From Hansfordia pulvinata (lineage: Eukaryota; Ascomycota; Sordariomycetes; Xylariales), in contig BJKQ01000011.1 in NCBI GenBank assembly GCA_006538405.1, forward strand, positions 142,001 through 206,000: DNA of 64,000 bases, written 5' to 3'. The position numbers and the translations under genes are program-made. This document shows positions 24,696 through 35,526 of this stretch, piece after piece. The notes beneath the pieces were generated by a model that had not been told where the DNA came from, ran no database searches, and saw only the letters and a list, made by a program, of their open reading frames with translations. Position 1 is the first letter of the stretch. Every line of letters begins with the position of its first letter.

Positions 24696-25943
24696 ATGGC
24701 GCAGCCGGGAGGAGGAGAAGAAGAAGAAGGAGGAGGAGGAGGAGAACTAGGAGAAGAGGGCCGGGTGACGCTCATCATCACCACGAGCCCGACGCCGTCG
24801 GCCCCCTCGACCGAGCTGGTCTCCACCGTCCTGGCCTCGTTCCGGCGGCACGCGCCGGCGCTGCTGGCCTGCGCGGCCGTCGTGGTCGTCATCGACACGT
24901 ACGACTCGGTCGCGGCGGCCCCGCGCCTCAAGAAGGGCGTCGTGACGCCGGCGGTCGCCCGGGACTTTGCGCAGTACCGCCGCGCCGTCAAGGACGAGGT
25001 CCTCGCGGCGTTTGTTGGTTGGGGGGAGGCGGCGGCGCTGCCGCTGCTGGAGGACGGAGGGCAGGTCGAGGCCGAGTACGGGCACGGGCACGACGAAAAT
25101 AACGACAAGAACTCGGTGACCGTGGCGCGGACGCAGACGGCCGACGGGCGGGTCGTCTTCCTCGAGCCGGCGCGGCGGCTGGGCTTCGCGCTGGCGGTGC
25201 GCACGGCGCTGCGCGCCACGGCGACGCCGTACTGCTGGGTGAACCAGCACGACTGGCGCCTGGACGCCGACATTCCCGTGTCGCGGCTCGTCGACGTCAT
25301 GGCGGCGTCCGAGAGGGGCGGCGGCGGCGGCGGCGGCGGCGGCAGTGAGAACGACGACGACGACGACGACGACGACAGAGACGAAAAGGGCGTGGTGCCC
25401 GTCAGGTACATCTGCCTCGCCTCGGTACGCATGCTCGGCTACGCGACGTCGGCGCACGTGGAGCTGTTCCCGGCGCTCGGGGCGCTGACGGCCGAGCTCA
25501 AGCGGGATTTTTACCCCCGGGGGGGCAACGGCACCAACAAGGAAGGACGAGAAGGAGAAGAATCGTCATTATCATCATCATCATCATCACAGTCGCCGTC
25601 GTCGTCGAAACCCGTCCACCTGACGCCCATGTTCTTCTGGCACGACAAGCCGCACCTGTGCAGCGTGGCGCACTACCTGGCCCGGGTGTTCCCCTCGCGG
25701 CTCTCGGTCTCGCGGGGAGACTTCATCGAGGACACGGTCGGCCACCGGCTGCGGGACCGCGTCAAGAGGGGGGGTAGGGCCGAGTGGGAGCGCTTCGGGA
25801 CCTGGCTGTACTACCCGGGCGGCGAGGGCCGGGTGCTGTGCCTGCGGCACCTGCAAGGGCGGACGTTCCGCGGGGCCGAGGGCGAGCGCGAGCAGGGCGA
25901 GCGGTGGCGGCGGAGGAACGCCGCCGCGCTGGGCGAGGCGTGA
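24696..25943 (+). CDS. conserved fungal protein, possibly glycosyltransferase-like
   Basis: A single exon of 415 residues. The ATG at 24696 is chosen because it has an ideal context (CGCCATGG) and lies just before the first ordered segment; the frame stays open further upstream only without an ATG. After a Glu/Gly-rich head comes a strand-helix start, RVTLIITTSP. Later ordered blocks are RRLGFALAVRTAL, PYCWVNQHDWRLDADIP, RYICLASVRMLGYATSAHVE, PMFFWHDKPHLCSVAHYLARVF and SRGDFIEDTVGHRLRDRVK. The pattern of a nucleotide-fold-like start and an Asp/His-rich centre suggests a GT-A-like glycosyltransferase, but no DxD sugar-nucleotide motif is certain. Runs of Gly, Asp and Ser (around residues 205-230 and 285-305) look like lineage-specific insertions. 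It converges on the next gene. The gene is sure; the function is a guess. Confidence 0.8.
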   Translation: MAQPGGGEEEEGGGGGELGEEGRVTLIITTSPTPSAPSTELVSTVLASFRRHAPALLACAAVVVVIDTYDSVAAAPRLKKGVVTPAVARDFAQYRRAVKDEVLAAFVGWGEAAALPLLEDGGQVEAEYGHGHDENNDKNSVTVARTQTADGRVVFLEPARRLGFALAVRTALRATATPYCWVNQHDWRLDADIPVSRLVDVMAASERGGGGGGGGGSENDDDDDDDDRDEKGVVPVRYICLASVRMLGYATSAHVELFPALGALTAELKRDFYPRGGNGTNKEGREGEESSLSSSSSSQSPSSSKPVHLTPMFFWHDKPHLCSVAHYLARVFPSRLSVSRGDFIEDTVGHRLRDRVKRGGRAEWERFGTWLYYPGGEGRVLCLRHLQGRTFRGAEGEREQGERWRRRNAAALGEA

Positions 25944-26639
25944 GAGGCGGGAGGCCGAGGATAAAGGGAAGAAACAGGGGATGGGAGGAGTTGTGGTATG
26001 TGTTTGTGTGTTTGTGTGTGTGCGTGCGGAGGGAATGGTTCAAGATGCGGCGAAGTGGTGTGAAGAGGGGGTCTTACCATGGTTTTCTGGAGAACCAGAA
26101 GATTATGCCGTTCGGATGCGGCTACTATTCGGCCTGCGTGCCAAAGACATCTTAACCTTTCGGACTTGCGGCATAGAGAAAGCTTTTCGGTTTTCCGTTG
26201 TCGTTCGGAAGTCTTATTATGAGCAGTTGAATATGTTACCCACCTCTCCAACAGACTGAAGTGTGTGTATTCTTTCGTAGTAGCGAGCTCCGACCAAGCA
26301 TCCCAATTTGGTTGGATACATGCCTGGCACCCCTCCAAATTCTTTACTGAACATTTTATGGAACGACTGTTTCCGCAACGAACGAGATGCAAGGCCTCGA
26401 AAGGTTCAAAATCGCGCAGTGCTAATATTCTCAAAACGGAGAAGACCAAAGTTCGAGGAAGTTGACGAATAGTATGTTGCATGGTAAATAAGGAGGTATT
26501 ATTGCATATATAAGACAGAATCGAATCATCACTGGCTGCAACAGGACATACGCATCACGACTCAACCCCGCTTCCACGTATTTTGTTGTTTTTATTACTC
26601 ATCTCGTTGGCTCTTTGCGATCTTGATCCCGCTTCAAAA
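25944..26639. other. convergent intergenic spacer
   Basis: About 700 bases between two gene ends. The DNA is more AT-rich than its surroundings, as expected for two 3' UTRs, with a GTGTTTGTGTGTTTGTG-like tract near 25998. No gene was seen. Confidence 0.5.
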
Positions 26640-27729
26640 TCACAGAAGAAGCGCGGCAGCGCCGGCCGCAGCAGCGGCGGCGGCGATGCTGACTCCGTAC
26701 GTGGCCGCGCCGGCGGTGGTGGGCACCATGGAGCTGGTGGGCATGGACGAGGGCATGGCCATGGAGGAGCCGGTGCCGTTCATCATCATGCCGCCGGTGG
26801 ACGAGGCCATGGGGGGCATGGACGAGGTCATGGTCATGTTCATCATGCCTCCTCCCATTCCCATGGACATGGACATGGGCTCCATGGCCTTGGCGTACTT
26901 GTCGCAGACGGCGTCGGGGCTCAGGGGGCAGTCGTCGGCGACGCAGATGGACTGCAGCTGGGGGCCCTGGGCCTTGATGGCGGTCATCGGGGGCGCGCAG
27001 CGGACGTCGAACAGCTTGGTCAGGGACTCGCCGACGGCGGTGACGTCCTCGGCGGCGACGCCGAAGGAGCTCGCGGCCTTGCCGACCTGCTCGATGAAGT
27101 AGCCGACCTCGCTGGCGTCGAGGTCCATGAACTTGTGGACCTCGTACATGGAGGCGTGGCCGCTGTAGGCGTCGAAGCCGGGCATGCCCTGCATGGAGCA
27201 GCCGAGCAGGGAGCCGAAGAACTGGTACAGGTGGGTGAGGAGGAAGCTGTGGGCGGCGTGTTAGAGAGAGAGAGAGAGAGAGAGAAGAGAAGAGCAGAGG
27301 TGGTGATGATATATGTATATACGGGGTTACTCACTATTGCTTGGAGGACTTGGTGTTGGCCGGCATGTTCTTCTTCAGCGGCTCGGCGCCGCCGTCGTCG
27401 AGGAAGTTGACCGAGACGCCGCTGTCGCCGCCGCGGTTGCTGGACTTGAGGGAGCCGTCAAAGTAGGGCATGAGGTTGACGTCCTTGCCCATGTACTTGC
27501 CCGGGGCGAGGATGCCGTCGACCTTGACGCCGACGTTGGGCTTGGTGTAGTTGCCGATGACGACCGTGTTGACGACCAGGGTCAGCAGGGCCATCTGGTT
27601 GTCGGCCGTGTTGTCCTTGAGCAGGGCGGTGGTGTAGTAGTCGCAGATGGACTCGTCCTTGGGCCGCTGGGCCGCCGCCAGCGCCGTGGGGAGGGCGGCC
27701 GAAGCCAGGAGGGCCGCTTGCCAGAGCAT
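26640..27729 (-). CDS. secreted, probably GPI-anchored fungal surface protein
   Basis: Exon 1 (27729-27335) and exon 2 (27246-26640) flank an 88-base intron (GTGAGT...CACAG) and encode 333 residues. The N-terminus MLWQAALLASAALPTALA is a signal peptide. The conserved body begins ICDYYTTALLKDNTADNQ and continues through GNYTKPNVGVKVDGILAPG, FLLTHLYQFFGSLLGC, MYEVHKFMDLDASEVGYFI and GPQLQSICVADDCPLSPDAVC. It resembles a widespread ascomycete extracellular family without a known activity. The C-terminal 80 residues are rich in Met, Gly, Ser and Thr and end in a short hydrophobic tail (Ala-rich, closing LLL), the pattern of a GPI-anchor signal. The ATG at 27729 is chosen because it opens the signal peptide. 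The start codon lies just downstream of a GAA microsatellite in the leader. Cell wall or membrane location is inferred. Confidence 0.85.
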
Positions 27730-27750
27730 GGTGAGATGAAGCAAGGCGTA

Positions 27751-27806
27751 GAAGAAGAAGAAGAAGAAGAAGAAGAAGACGAAGAAGTCGAAGATGAAGA
27801 AGAAGG
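27751..27806. repeat. (GAA)n microsatellite in a 5' leader
   Basis: An almost perfect run of GAA triplets from 27751 to about 27779, followed by interrupted copies to 27806. On the coding (minus) strand it is a pyrimidine TTC tract, 20 to 75 bases upstream of the start codon of the GPI-type gene. Confidence 0.85.
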
Positions 27807-27943
27807 ATGGATGGGTCTTTGGTTGACAGGTCTTCTATCAGATAGACGATGGGGGAGTGTTTGCAGGCGTATGTGGATGTCTCGTTCTCTCGTCCCGGAT
27901 CCGACAGCTTCACCCTGCTGAGGCTTGGGCGGCCCTGCCAACT

Positions 27944-27951
27944 TACTTATA
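27944..27951 (-). promoter_or_regulatory. TATA-like box of the GPI-type gene
   Basis: On the minus strand the bases read TATAAGTA, about 215 bases upstream of the start codon at 27729. Position and sequence fit a fungal TATA element; a transcription start near 27915 would be expected. Confidence 0.45.
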
Positions 27952-28528
27952 CACAGGCCGTCCCCGCCACTCTACTCGAACTCTGGAGCCCCCTCCCCCC
28001 CCCCGATTGCCACGATGCGGTAGGACGCCCGCACCCACGGTTCGAGCTGGCTAGCGTCGCGCGGGAGGACGGCATTGCACATGGGCATTGTCCTGGCCTG
28101 GCCTGGCCTGGAATCCAGGGGGCGACGAGGGGGAGATTGCCCGGATGCCATGTCGCCCGGCTCTCTGCTCCCACGTACTCTCTCGCAAGTGGCTTGGGGG
28201 CACAGATGTGTGTACCTCAACTACCGTAGGTACATAACCTACACGTCCACGTACACATACCTTCCTAGGTAACGAGGTACGTGTAAGTAAAGGTAGGGAG
28301 CTACATCTTCTCCGGCCGATGCGCTGACGGATGTTCGATCGCTTTCCCATCCTTCTAATAAACAAGTTAGTAGGTACGTACTGGAAAGCGCTTCCTCATG
28401 GTCATCACCCGCCGCTCGACTCTCGTCTATTGACTCGACACATCCGAATATCACGCGGCGATTTGTTGCTCAAGACGAGCAGCAAGAATCCCCCTTGATC
28501 TTGATGATGTCCCAGACACCGACATGTG

Positions 28529-28569
<41 letters not shown>
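28529..28569. repeat. (CT)n microsatellite
   Basis: About 20 CT units with one interruption (CTGT) near the left end. No gene is adjacent. Confidence 0.9.
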
Positions 28570-28572
<3 letters not shown>

Positions 28573-30645
28573 ACTCCACGGCCAGGAGCAGAGACTCTTC
28601 GACAGCAGCTATTTCCCTACTTCAAGCTGCTCTTGCTGCCCCTTTCTTTGTTATTTTCCGTCAGCACCGACTAGGCCCTGGTTCAACTGGGCCAGGGCAG
28701 CCGCGTGATAGGTATAAGGATTCAAGCCAGGACCAATCAGATGAGGGCATTTCCAATCACCGGCCGCTGCGCGGTGCTAGCCTCTGCCGGTTCCTGGCTC
28801 TAGCATTGTTAGACCGCCCAAGTGGCGCACTGTGAGGCCGATGCGTCAACCGCATCCCCCTCCCCCCGGATGTGACCTGTTCCGAGCCAGCAGGCTGCCG
28901 GGCTAAACTACTCGCAGGGCTCAAGGTGGAGAGGGGAGCAGAGGAACCGTTGACTTGATGAGCGACTTTCATCTTGTCACGGGGGGGGGGGCCAGACGCT
29001 TCGCAGATCACGTGGAGTGAGCGAAGTGGTGGTCTCTGCGGTATCCAGTGTTGGCCCTGCCGCTCGATGCGCTGTTTTGGGGTTGTCCCTAGCTGTGTAG
29101 CTATGTTCGAGGAACAGCGAAAGGTCGCGCTCTTGTGTCGTGTCGAAATTGACAGTGCGCAAACACGCCCCTCACGGACGGTTTGTGTTGCTGGCTTCGT
29201 GTGAACAGGTACCTCTCGTAGACGAGACCCGATTGTCTTCTTCAAAAGGGAGGGGGGTTCTATCGGCTGTAACTTTCTCTTGAACAGACCCCTTGCGCTC
29301 TCTCACTGCTTTGGCTTTCTTTTTTTTTTTTTTTCCGTAACCAACAACTCGGCATGTCCTTCCTCCTCTCTGTTGACATCCCGGGCGGTCCCAGTCTCGA
29401 GGGGGGATCCAGCCATCCGCGCCCGAGTCCCCACGACCCAATCACGATGTCTGGATTACATCATAGCAAGGAATGCTACTAGAAACTACTCAAGTAGTTG
29501 CGGTAGACAAGCCGCCTCGAACAAGCCCAAAATCCCATCCAACGCCGAGCCCGCTACGTTAGGCACGTTAGGGCCCCCGGATCGCCCCAGACCCGGCCTT
29601 TGGTCTCGGCAACTCGGGCTTCCGCCGCCGCTCTCTGCAAGACAACCTAGGCCAATCTCCACATTACCCCATATTCACCGGCGCTGCTAACGGAGACAAC
29701 GCCCTACATTTTATTACCTTGTTTAGCCCTGCGCGCTTTTGCCCCGGCCCTGTCACAAGGACGTGCCTGCGCAGGCGTGGCACCACCACCACCGCCGAGG
29801 GGTTCGCGAGGCCAAACTCTCGCTTCGGTTCCGCGGCTCTCCAAAAAAGAGAGAGAGAGAGAGAACGAACAAACAAGCAAACGAACGAACGAATGACAAA
29901 GCCTTGTTACATCACAGATGCGTCAGGTCGGGACCAAGCCAGGCCCTGCATCCGTACAAGTGTGCTGACGGCCGTCTTCCTGGAGGGCCTAGCACGGGGC
30001 TCTTGAACGGTGCGGGGAGATGCGGCCAGGCCCTCCCTCCCAGTTGCAGCTTTCCTTGCGCAGGACCGAGACCCGCCAGCTTGTTGCCGATGGCGCTGCT
30101 CGAACGTGCGGCAAGGAAGGGGGGAGGGGGCACAGATGGACGCTGGGGGAGCCGGCAGCCATGATCTACCCAAGGAAGAAGAAACAAGTTAGTCTCGGCA
30201 AGGCGGCTGCCGACAGCCGCCGTCGAACGCCTTCGGGCACTGGGCACCAACACAAACAAACCCTTCCAGTCGGGCGTGTCGGTCGGTGTCTACCCCGTGC
30301 TGGAGCCATCTGCTTATTACTAACTTCCGCGGAAGCGTGCGGTCAGACACACAGACACACTCCTCTAGTGGTAAAGTCTCGGCGGTGTCTGTCTCGTCAC
30401 GAGTTATCACGCCCCTCCCTCCTGTTTGTTTGTTTATGCCCCCTTCCACGTGCGTCCCATCCGTGATTCTGGCCGAGTACGCAAGCAGCAAACCCTCCCC
30501 TCTTTTTCTTCCACGGTAGCTCGGCACCCCCAAGCCTGGGCCGTGGCCAGCCCCGCGCCGGGGGCAAAGGTACCGCGAAAGCAAAGGGACGTGTGCGGAG
30601 GGGGGCCAGATCGGATGGCACGATGTCGACGGGTGGCTTGTTGAA

Positions 30646-30675
30646 GGGCGGTGGGCGGTGGGCGGTGGGCGGTGG
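30646..30675 (+). repeat. G-rich heptamer repeat
   Basis: Four tandem copies of GGGCGGT. The spacing of the three-base G runs would allow a G-quadruplex on the + strand. No adjacent gene could use it as a promoter element. Confidence 0.75.
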
Positions 30676-31239
30676 ACCGCGGGTCCGCGTCGTCTCCGCG
30701 GAAAGAGGCCATGGCGGACAGCGCGGGCGGAGATGCAGACAGTGACCGGTCCTCAAGAGGACACTGGGAACGATGACGACGGAGTGGGAGGGGGGGCATG
30801 GACAGACGCCTATGTAACGACGTGGCGGCCAGCCCCTTGCTCTACAATTACTAACAGGCGTGGCGCGGTCCGCAGCGCGCGCTGGACGTGTCACCTCCGA
30901 ATCGCCCAGTCCACTTTCCCGGACACTCCGGGACAGAGAGAGAGAGCAGATTGCACCAAGGCGGCAGACAAGCGGGCTCGTCGCTCGACATGCCGTTGAG
31001 AGCATGGAGGAATAACAGAAACTCTATCCTCTATTCTACGCCTTCTATGTTTTAAACCAGCGAGGCACACCTCAATGTCCCTGCCATTGACCACTCGATG
31101 TCACGAATGGCGGCTGCTCGCGCGTGTGATTCTATTCGAGTACCATTCTTCCTTGCGAGCCATCGTGCGTACCGAAGACGACCGGGGGGGGGGAGAGGAA
31201 GGGGAATGAGCCCCGGCTCATGACACGCCCAGCTGAGCC

Positions 31240-31551
31240 TCACGAGCTGTCGCCCTCCCTGCTTTCCTCCTCCTCGTGCGCCTTCTTCAGCCTAGCCAGG
31301 AACCCTCTCTCGTTTTCGGCCTCCGACGCGCGGAATTCCTCCTGCGAGCCCTTTTCGTGGAGAGCCTTTATGCGCATATCTTTCACGTATTCCAACCGCT
31401 CTTCTGTGGTCATATCCTTAAACTCCTTGTCGGTGTCCGCCGACGTCGATCTCGCCCCGACGACGGTGCCGGCGTCGTCGGCCGAGGGCTGGCCGAGCGG
31501 GGCGGCGGACACGCACGCCACTGCGGCCAGGAGGAGGAGTACCAGTCTCAT
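31240..31551 (-). CDS. small secreted protein, charged, function unknown
   Basis: A single exon of 103 residues. MRLVLLLLAAVACVSA is a clear signal peptide with a cleavage site before APLG. The mature part (about 87 residues) has no cysteine. It is strongly charged and probably helical, with segments such as EFKDMTTEERLEYVKDM and GFLARLKKAHEEEE. The frame extends upstream, but the ATG at 31551 is the one that opens the signal peptide and lies about 145 bases downstream of a start site expected from the TATA box at 31723-31728. No family was recognised. Size and secretion signal fit the loose class of candidate effectors, but the lack of cysteines and the helical charge make any guess weak. 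Confidence 0.65.
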   Translation of the reverse strand: MRLVLLLLAAVACVSAAPLGQPSADDAGTVVGARSTSADTDKEFKDMTTEERLEYVKDMRIKALHEKGSQEEFRASEAENERGFLARLKKAHEEEESREGDSS

Positions 31552-31722
31552 GTTGATGGATTTTTCTTTTTCTTTTTTTTGTTGTCGGGTTTTCAAAATG
31601 GGGCAGGTAGCTTGGAGGCGGGTTGTAACGGGGGTATCGACGGTGAGCAGCGAAGCGGCGCGAGACGAGTTGACTATTTGGACTCGAGTTTTCAACATCA
31701 CGACAGCGAGGGAGGAGGGCGG

Positions 31723-31728
31723 TTTATA
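31723..31728 (-). promoter_or_regulatory. TATA box of the small secreted protein gene
   Basis: TATAAA on the minus strand, about 172 bases upstream of the ATG at 31551. Confidence 0.6.
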
Positions 31729-31733
31729 TGCGC

Positions 31734-34699
31734 CAGGGGTATGTGCAGACCCGGCGAACGGCGTGTCTCGCGCTGGATATAGAGTTCGACCACGGAACCC
31801 GGTGTGTTATTTCGGGCCGGGGCTCAGGGGGCTGGCAGAGCTGCTTCGTCGTCAGAGCACTGTCGAGAATACTCCCGGTCGCCACCAACGCGCGGCGCAG
31901 CTCGCGATCGCGAGCGCGAGTCGGCAAAGAAAAGGGCCCTCTCCTTTTCCATCTGGTGCCCCACCTCCTCTGTGCGAGCGGAACTCGAGCTATTTACTGA
32001 GCCCTGTTTGCAGTAGGGCAGAGTTTTCCACTGCAGCCAGGGTCGAGCCGACAAGGGGCCTTTCTCGCTGGCTTTCTTAGCTCGCCACAGAGTTGACAAA
32101 TTGAAACTCCATGAGTGGTGAGCGTTGCTGTTCTGTGGGCAGCCCTGTCTGGTGGACCACACACTCTACCGTGCGTACGTGCGGCCAGGCCAGGCGGCCT
32201 GGGTGGGCACGACAACGACGGAATAAGCCTCCTCGGATACTCGGGGGCGTGCGGATACGTCTTGGTGCAGAGCCTGTCTTGCCACCCCGCCACGCTGCCA
32301 TGGTCGTACGGAGCACTCGGGGACTGGCCTTGACCGACGCTCAAGGGCCAGTGGCTTACCCTGCGGCATTTGGGCCGGGCCAGACGGCATGCTGGTAGAG
32401 TGTCGGAGCGCGGCCAGGCGCAGCATTTGCCATGCGCCCATTTCCCTGAAAGGCTTCCAAGGAACGCATGCGGGATCGCATCAGCAAGCGTCGGCTTTCG
32501 GAGTCGGGAGACAGTGAGTGGGTGGCAGCTGGGGATGGGATGTGCCGGCGGCGACGGCGCGGGCCCGGTACGGACGCCCTGGAGAATGGGAGAAGACAAC
32601 TGGCAGACGAAGACACGGCAGCTTGCGAATCAGCCTCATCGGTTCCGGGACATCGGGTGGGGGAGCCGCCCCGACCTGGAAGGCCGAGCCAGAGCGGGTG
32701 GCGGAGAGGGTCACCGAGTCACAAGCCTTACTGCCTGAGGAGTGGGTTGTGAGAGCATGCCCGGAGTTCCGACCTCCTGTTCAGGTACCGGGTAAAGGTA
32801 AGGTACCTAGGCTTGATCGAGCATCTACGATCTCCGAAGATGCCAGCGCGACGAGCCGTCGAAGCCGAAGCCGAAGTCTGGCCAATCCGAGCAGCCTGGG
32901 GATCCATGAATGCCGATGGCGGTGGTGACTCGGTCGGGTCCGGGGCGAAAAGGGGTTGTGGGGACAGGTGGATTTGTGCGCCTGTGTGGAGGAAGAGAAG
33001 TCTTTTTTTTTTCTCTGTCGTCGTGAGATGTCGGCGAGCTTGGAGGCTGAGGCTGAGCAGCCAGCCCGAAGACGGTCGGGGATGACGGGACGGCGCCGTC
33101 CAATGGAGCCTTGAGAGGTATGAATGCCATAGTTCTGGTATGACCCGCCTTAGGTAGTCTTCGCCACCGACATGGATAGGCCAGGTACCGTACGTGCGTT
33201 AGTACTTCGACCACCACATGTCAAGCCGGCGACAGCCTCACCGAGCCTCCATTGGACAAGTAGTACAGGTAAGGTAGGTAAAGATCCTTTGCAACCTTCT
33301 CGAGTGCGTGGGTGAGAATGGACGTATCCAATCCATGCCATTGTCATGATGGGAGCCTGAAACCGGCCCGTGGCCTGGCCGGCGCCAGTCTGACACGCCA
33401 GGAGCTCGACCGGCGACCACGAGGCAGGTACATCCAGCAGCATGCTCCCAAGCCAGTCATAGAATGTACCCTACGAGTATGCACGTGGGTTACGAGTGCG
33501 CCTTTCGCAACGGGACGGGACAGGAGACACCTTCATAGGGTATCTGTGTACGAGTACCTTACATGCGAGTGCGCAAGGCGCTTAGGTACCCTGCCCCCTC
33601 CCCCCCTGCTGAGCCCACTCCAGCCCAGTCTGTCTGGCCCGGCGGCTTGGCCTGATTTGGCCTGCCCTCTGTGCCTCTGCCCCGAGTCATCATCGCCGCT
33701 CGACTCCGACAAGCCATGTCAGAGCTGCCGTGCATGAGCATGCAAGCCAAAACCTGGCACGAGCCCCTGGCCAACAGCACGCGTGAAGGCGACCAGGGTT
33801 CTCGCCGCCTGTGGCAGCCAGCCCGCGGACTTGTTCTGCATGCGCTCTCATCAACAGCTCGAGCTCAGGTGGAGGCTGGCTCCCACTACCTCAGGTAACG
33901 TCTGCCTCTTCTTTTTCTTGGGGAGGTACATGCAGGTTGCCTGTCAGAGCGCTGCCGGGACGCAGCCCTCACCACCACCCGCCAGAAGGCCGCCAGGGGG
34001 CGCGGGGGGCGCAGGCGGCGGCGGCATTTCACCAGACGTCTGGTCGCCGACCTATACCTTAGGTAGTAGCCAGCGCCCGGTGTGGCGCATCCCGTTTGAG
34101 CCGTCGGTCGCCCCGAGTCTGGGGCTGGCCCGGACACCATCACGTCCTGACGCGAGGTGCCGTCGTGTGTCTGTCTCGTCTAGGGATGACGACACACATA
34201 AGGGCCGGCCGCAATGGAATGGGAGAGGGATAGGGGTCAGTCGCCCGAGGGTGAGGGGCGCCCGTCAAGGCAGAGCCGCTCACCTCGAGATGCCTCGCCC
34301 TCCCTCGTCCCCAGCACGCGCCCAAGAACAAGACCGAGCCCAGCCCTTCCCTCTCGCTTAGCCCTGCACCGCGCTGCGACCGGGGCGCGACAGTCGCGCG
34401 ATGCTTCTTCAGTCGCTGCGGCCAGCCGAACGTCCCCTCGAAGCACCGCCGCGACACCTCTGCCCGTGTACCTGATGAGTGCGGTACCTGGTTATCTCTG
34501 CCGCAACTTATGTAGTTTGAGACCCCATGACACCGATCGTAGACGGCAGCACACATAAAGACCAGTCGTCGCCGGACGCTCGCCCGCCTTGGCTTTGCTT
34601 TGCCATGCCAAAGATTTCTCTGGCCTCGTACATACAAGACCGCTTCTCTCTTTCTTGACGTAAACCCCCCCCTCCCCCTCCAACGCAAGAAAGAGGGCG
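31734..34699. other. intergenic, no gene seen
   Basis: About 3 kb of GC-rich DNA with many overlapping open frames but no supported gene. TACGAGTA copies lie at 33472-33479 and 33549-33556. The last 150 bases are pyrimidine-rich and are probably the leader of the small gene that starts at 34700. Confidence 0.45.
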
Positions 34700-35108
34700 A
34701 TGCCGGACATCGTCGCACCGACGCGCCGCGCCTCGGCGCCGCTCTCCCTCCCGCTGCTGCTCCTCCTCCTAGCAGCCCTCCTGCCCGCCGCCGCCCGCGC
34801 CGGCGTGGTCATCACGCCCATCCGCGCCGACCAGGTGGTGCCCGCCACCTCCGGCGACTGCGCGTTCGGCGTCGTCACCCCGACGGGCTGCGGGTGAGTC
34901 CCCCGTCGCTCTTTTCCCTCTTTGCCTTCATCGCTCTTGTTGCCCGTTGCTCCTGCCTTCAACATCCCCCCTCCCGTCTTAGTCACACACGGCTTGGTTC
35001 TCCCCCACACAACTTCCACCTCCCAGACTCTCTCCCCTGAGCAACAGCGCTGGCCAGTTGAAGCAACAGGAACTAACACGTCTCTCGACCAGACCCCTGC
35101 GCCAATGA
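34700..35108 (+). CDS. very small secreted protein (69 residues) with a long intron
   Basis: Exon 1 (34700-34893) encodes a signal peptide with a polyleucine core (PLLLLLLAALLPAAARA) followed by GVVITPIRADQVVPATSGD and the cysteine pair in CAFGVVTPTGC. A GTGAGT donor at 34894 and a CCAG acceptor ending at 35092 give a 199-base intron. Exon 2 (35093-35108) then adds only PLRQ before a stop. The mature peptide is about 35 residues. The short ordered segment ending in a cysteine pair resembles small fungal secreted peptides of unknown function. An alternative: another frame after the acceptor stays open for about 75 residues with further cysteines, but its phase does not match the donor, so I prefer the short form. 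The role is unknown. Confidence 0.5.
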
Positions 35109-35526
35109 CACGCTTCCAGACACACTGCCGTGCGGTGTGATGGGAGTGGCCGTCGACGAGGCGGCTTCCGCAAGCTTCTGGAGACCCGGGGACAGGTCTT
35201 TCTGTTGCTGGACGGTGCCGTCTGACCAGCGGAGCGGGAATAATTCGTCTCTCATACCTATATATAATGCCATTTGTAATAAAGCAAACACCCACATCTT
35301 GAACCCTAGATCTTCCTGAAAACACAAAGGCAGGCGGCGAAGATCACAGCCGTGAGGAAGACAGACATGGGAATCGAGAGGGGCGGTTCACAGAAGGGTA
35401 TCTTGGAAGAATCTGGTAGCCTACGAGTACATGGCAGGAGGCACACCGTTCCCCATTGGGGACGTGCCAGGGACAGACGTGACGCCACAGCGGGCGCTAG
35501 GCAGCCCGGGTGCAACCGTCCATGGC
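35109..35526. other. convergent intergenic spacer
   Basis: About 420 bases between the end of the small secreted-protein gene and the end of the GH17 gene. It contains ATATATAATG and AATAAAGC near 35265-35285, which fits polyadenylation signals. A TACGAGTA copy lies at 35422-35429. Confidence 0.5.

Larger units (their letters stand above)
27957..31239. other. intergenic, microsatellites but no gene
   Basis: About 3.3 kb. It holds a CT microsatellite (28529-28569), an 11-base G run (28981-28991), a T run near 29320-29335, a GA run with AACG tetramers (about 29848-29893) and a G-rich heptamer repeat (30646-30675). Open frames here translate to Arg/Pro/Ser-rich nonsense. Confidence 0.45.

Noticed and set aside
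26583..27410. 275-codon open frame on the + strand
   Set aside because: It is antisense to the GPI-type gene and translates into Gly/His/Val-rich sequence typical of the complement of a GC-rich coding exon.
31220..32080. 286-codon open frame on the + strand
   Set aside because: It is antisense to the small secreted protein and runs through its promoter; Ser/Arg-rich with no domain.
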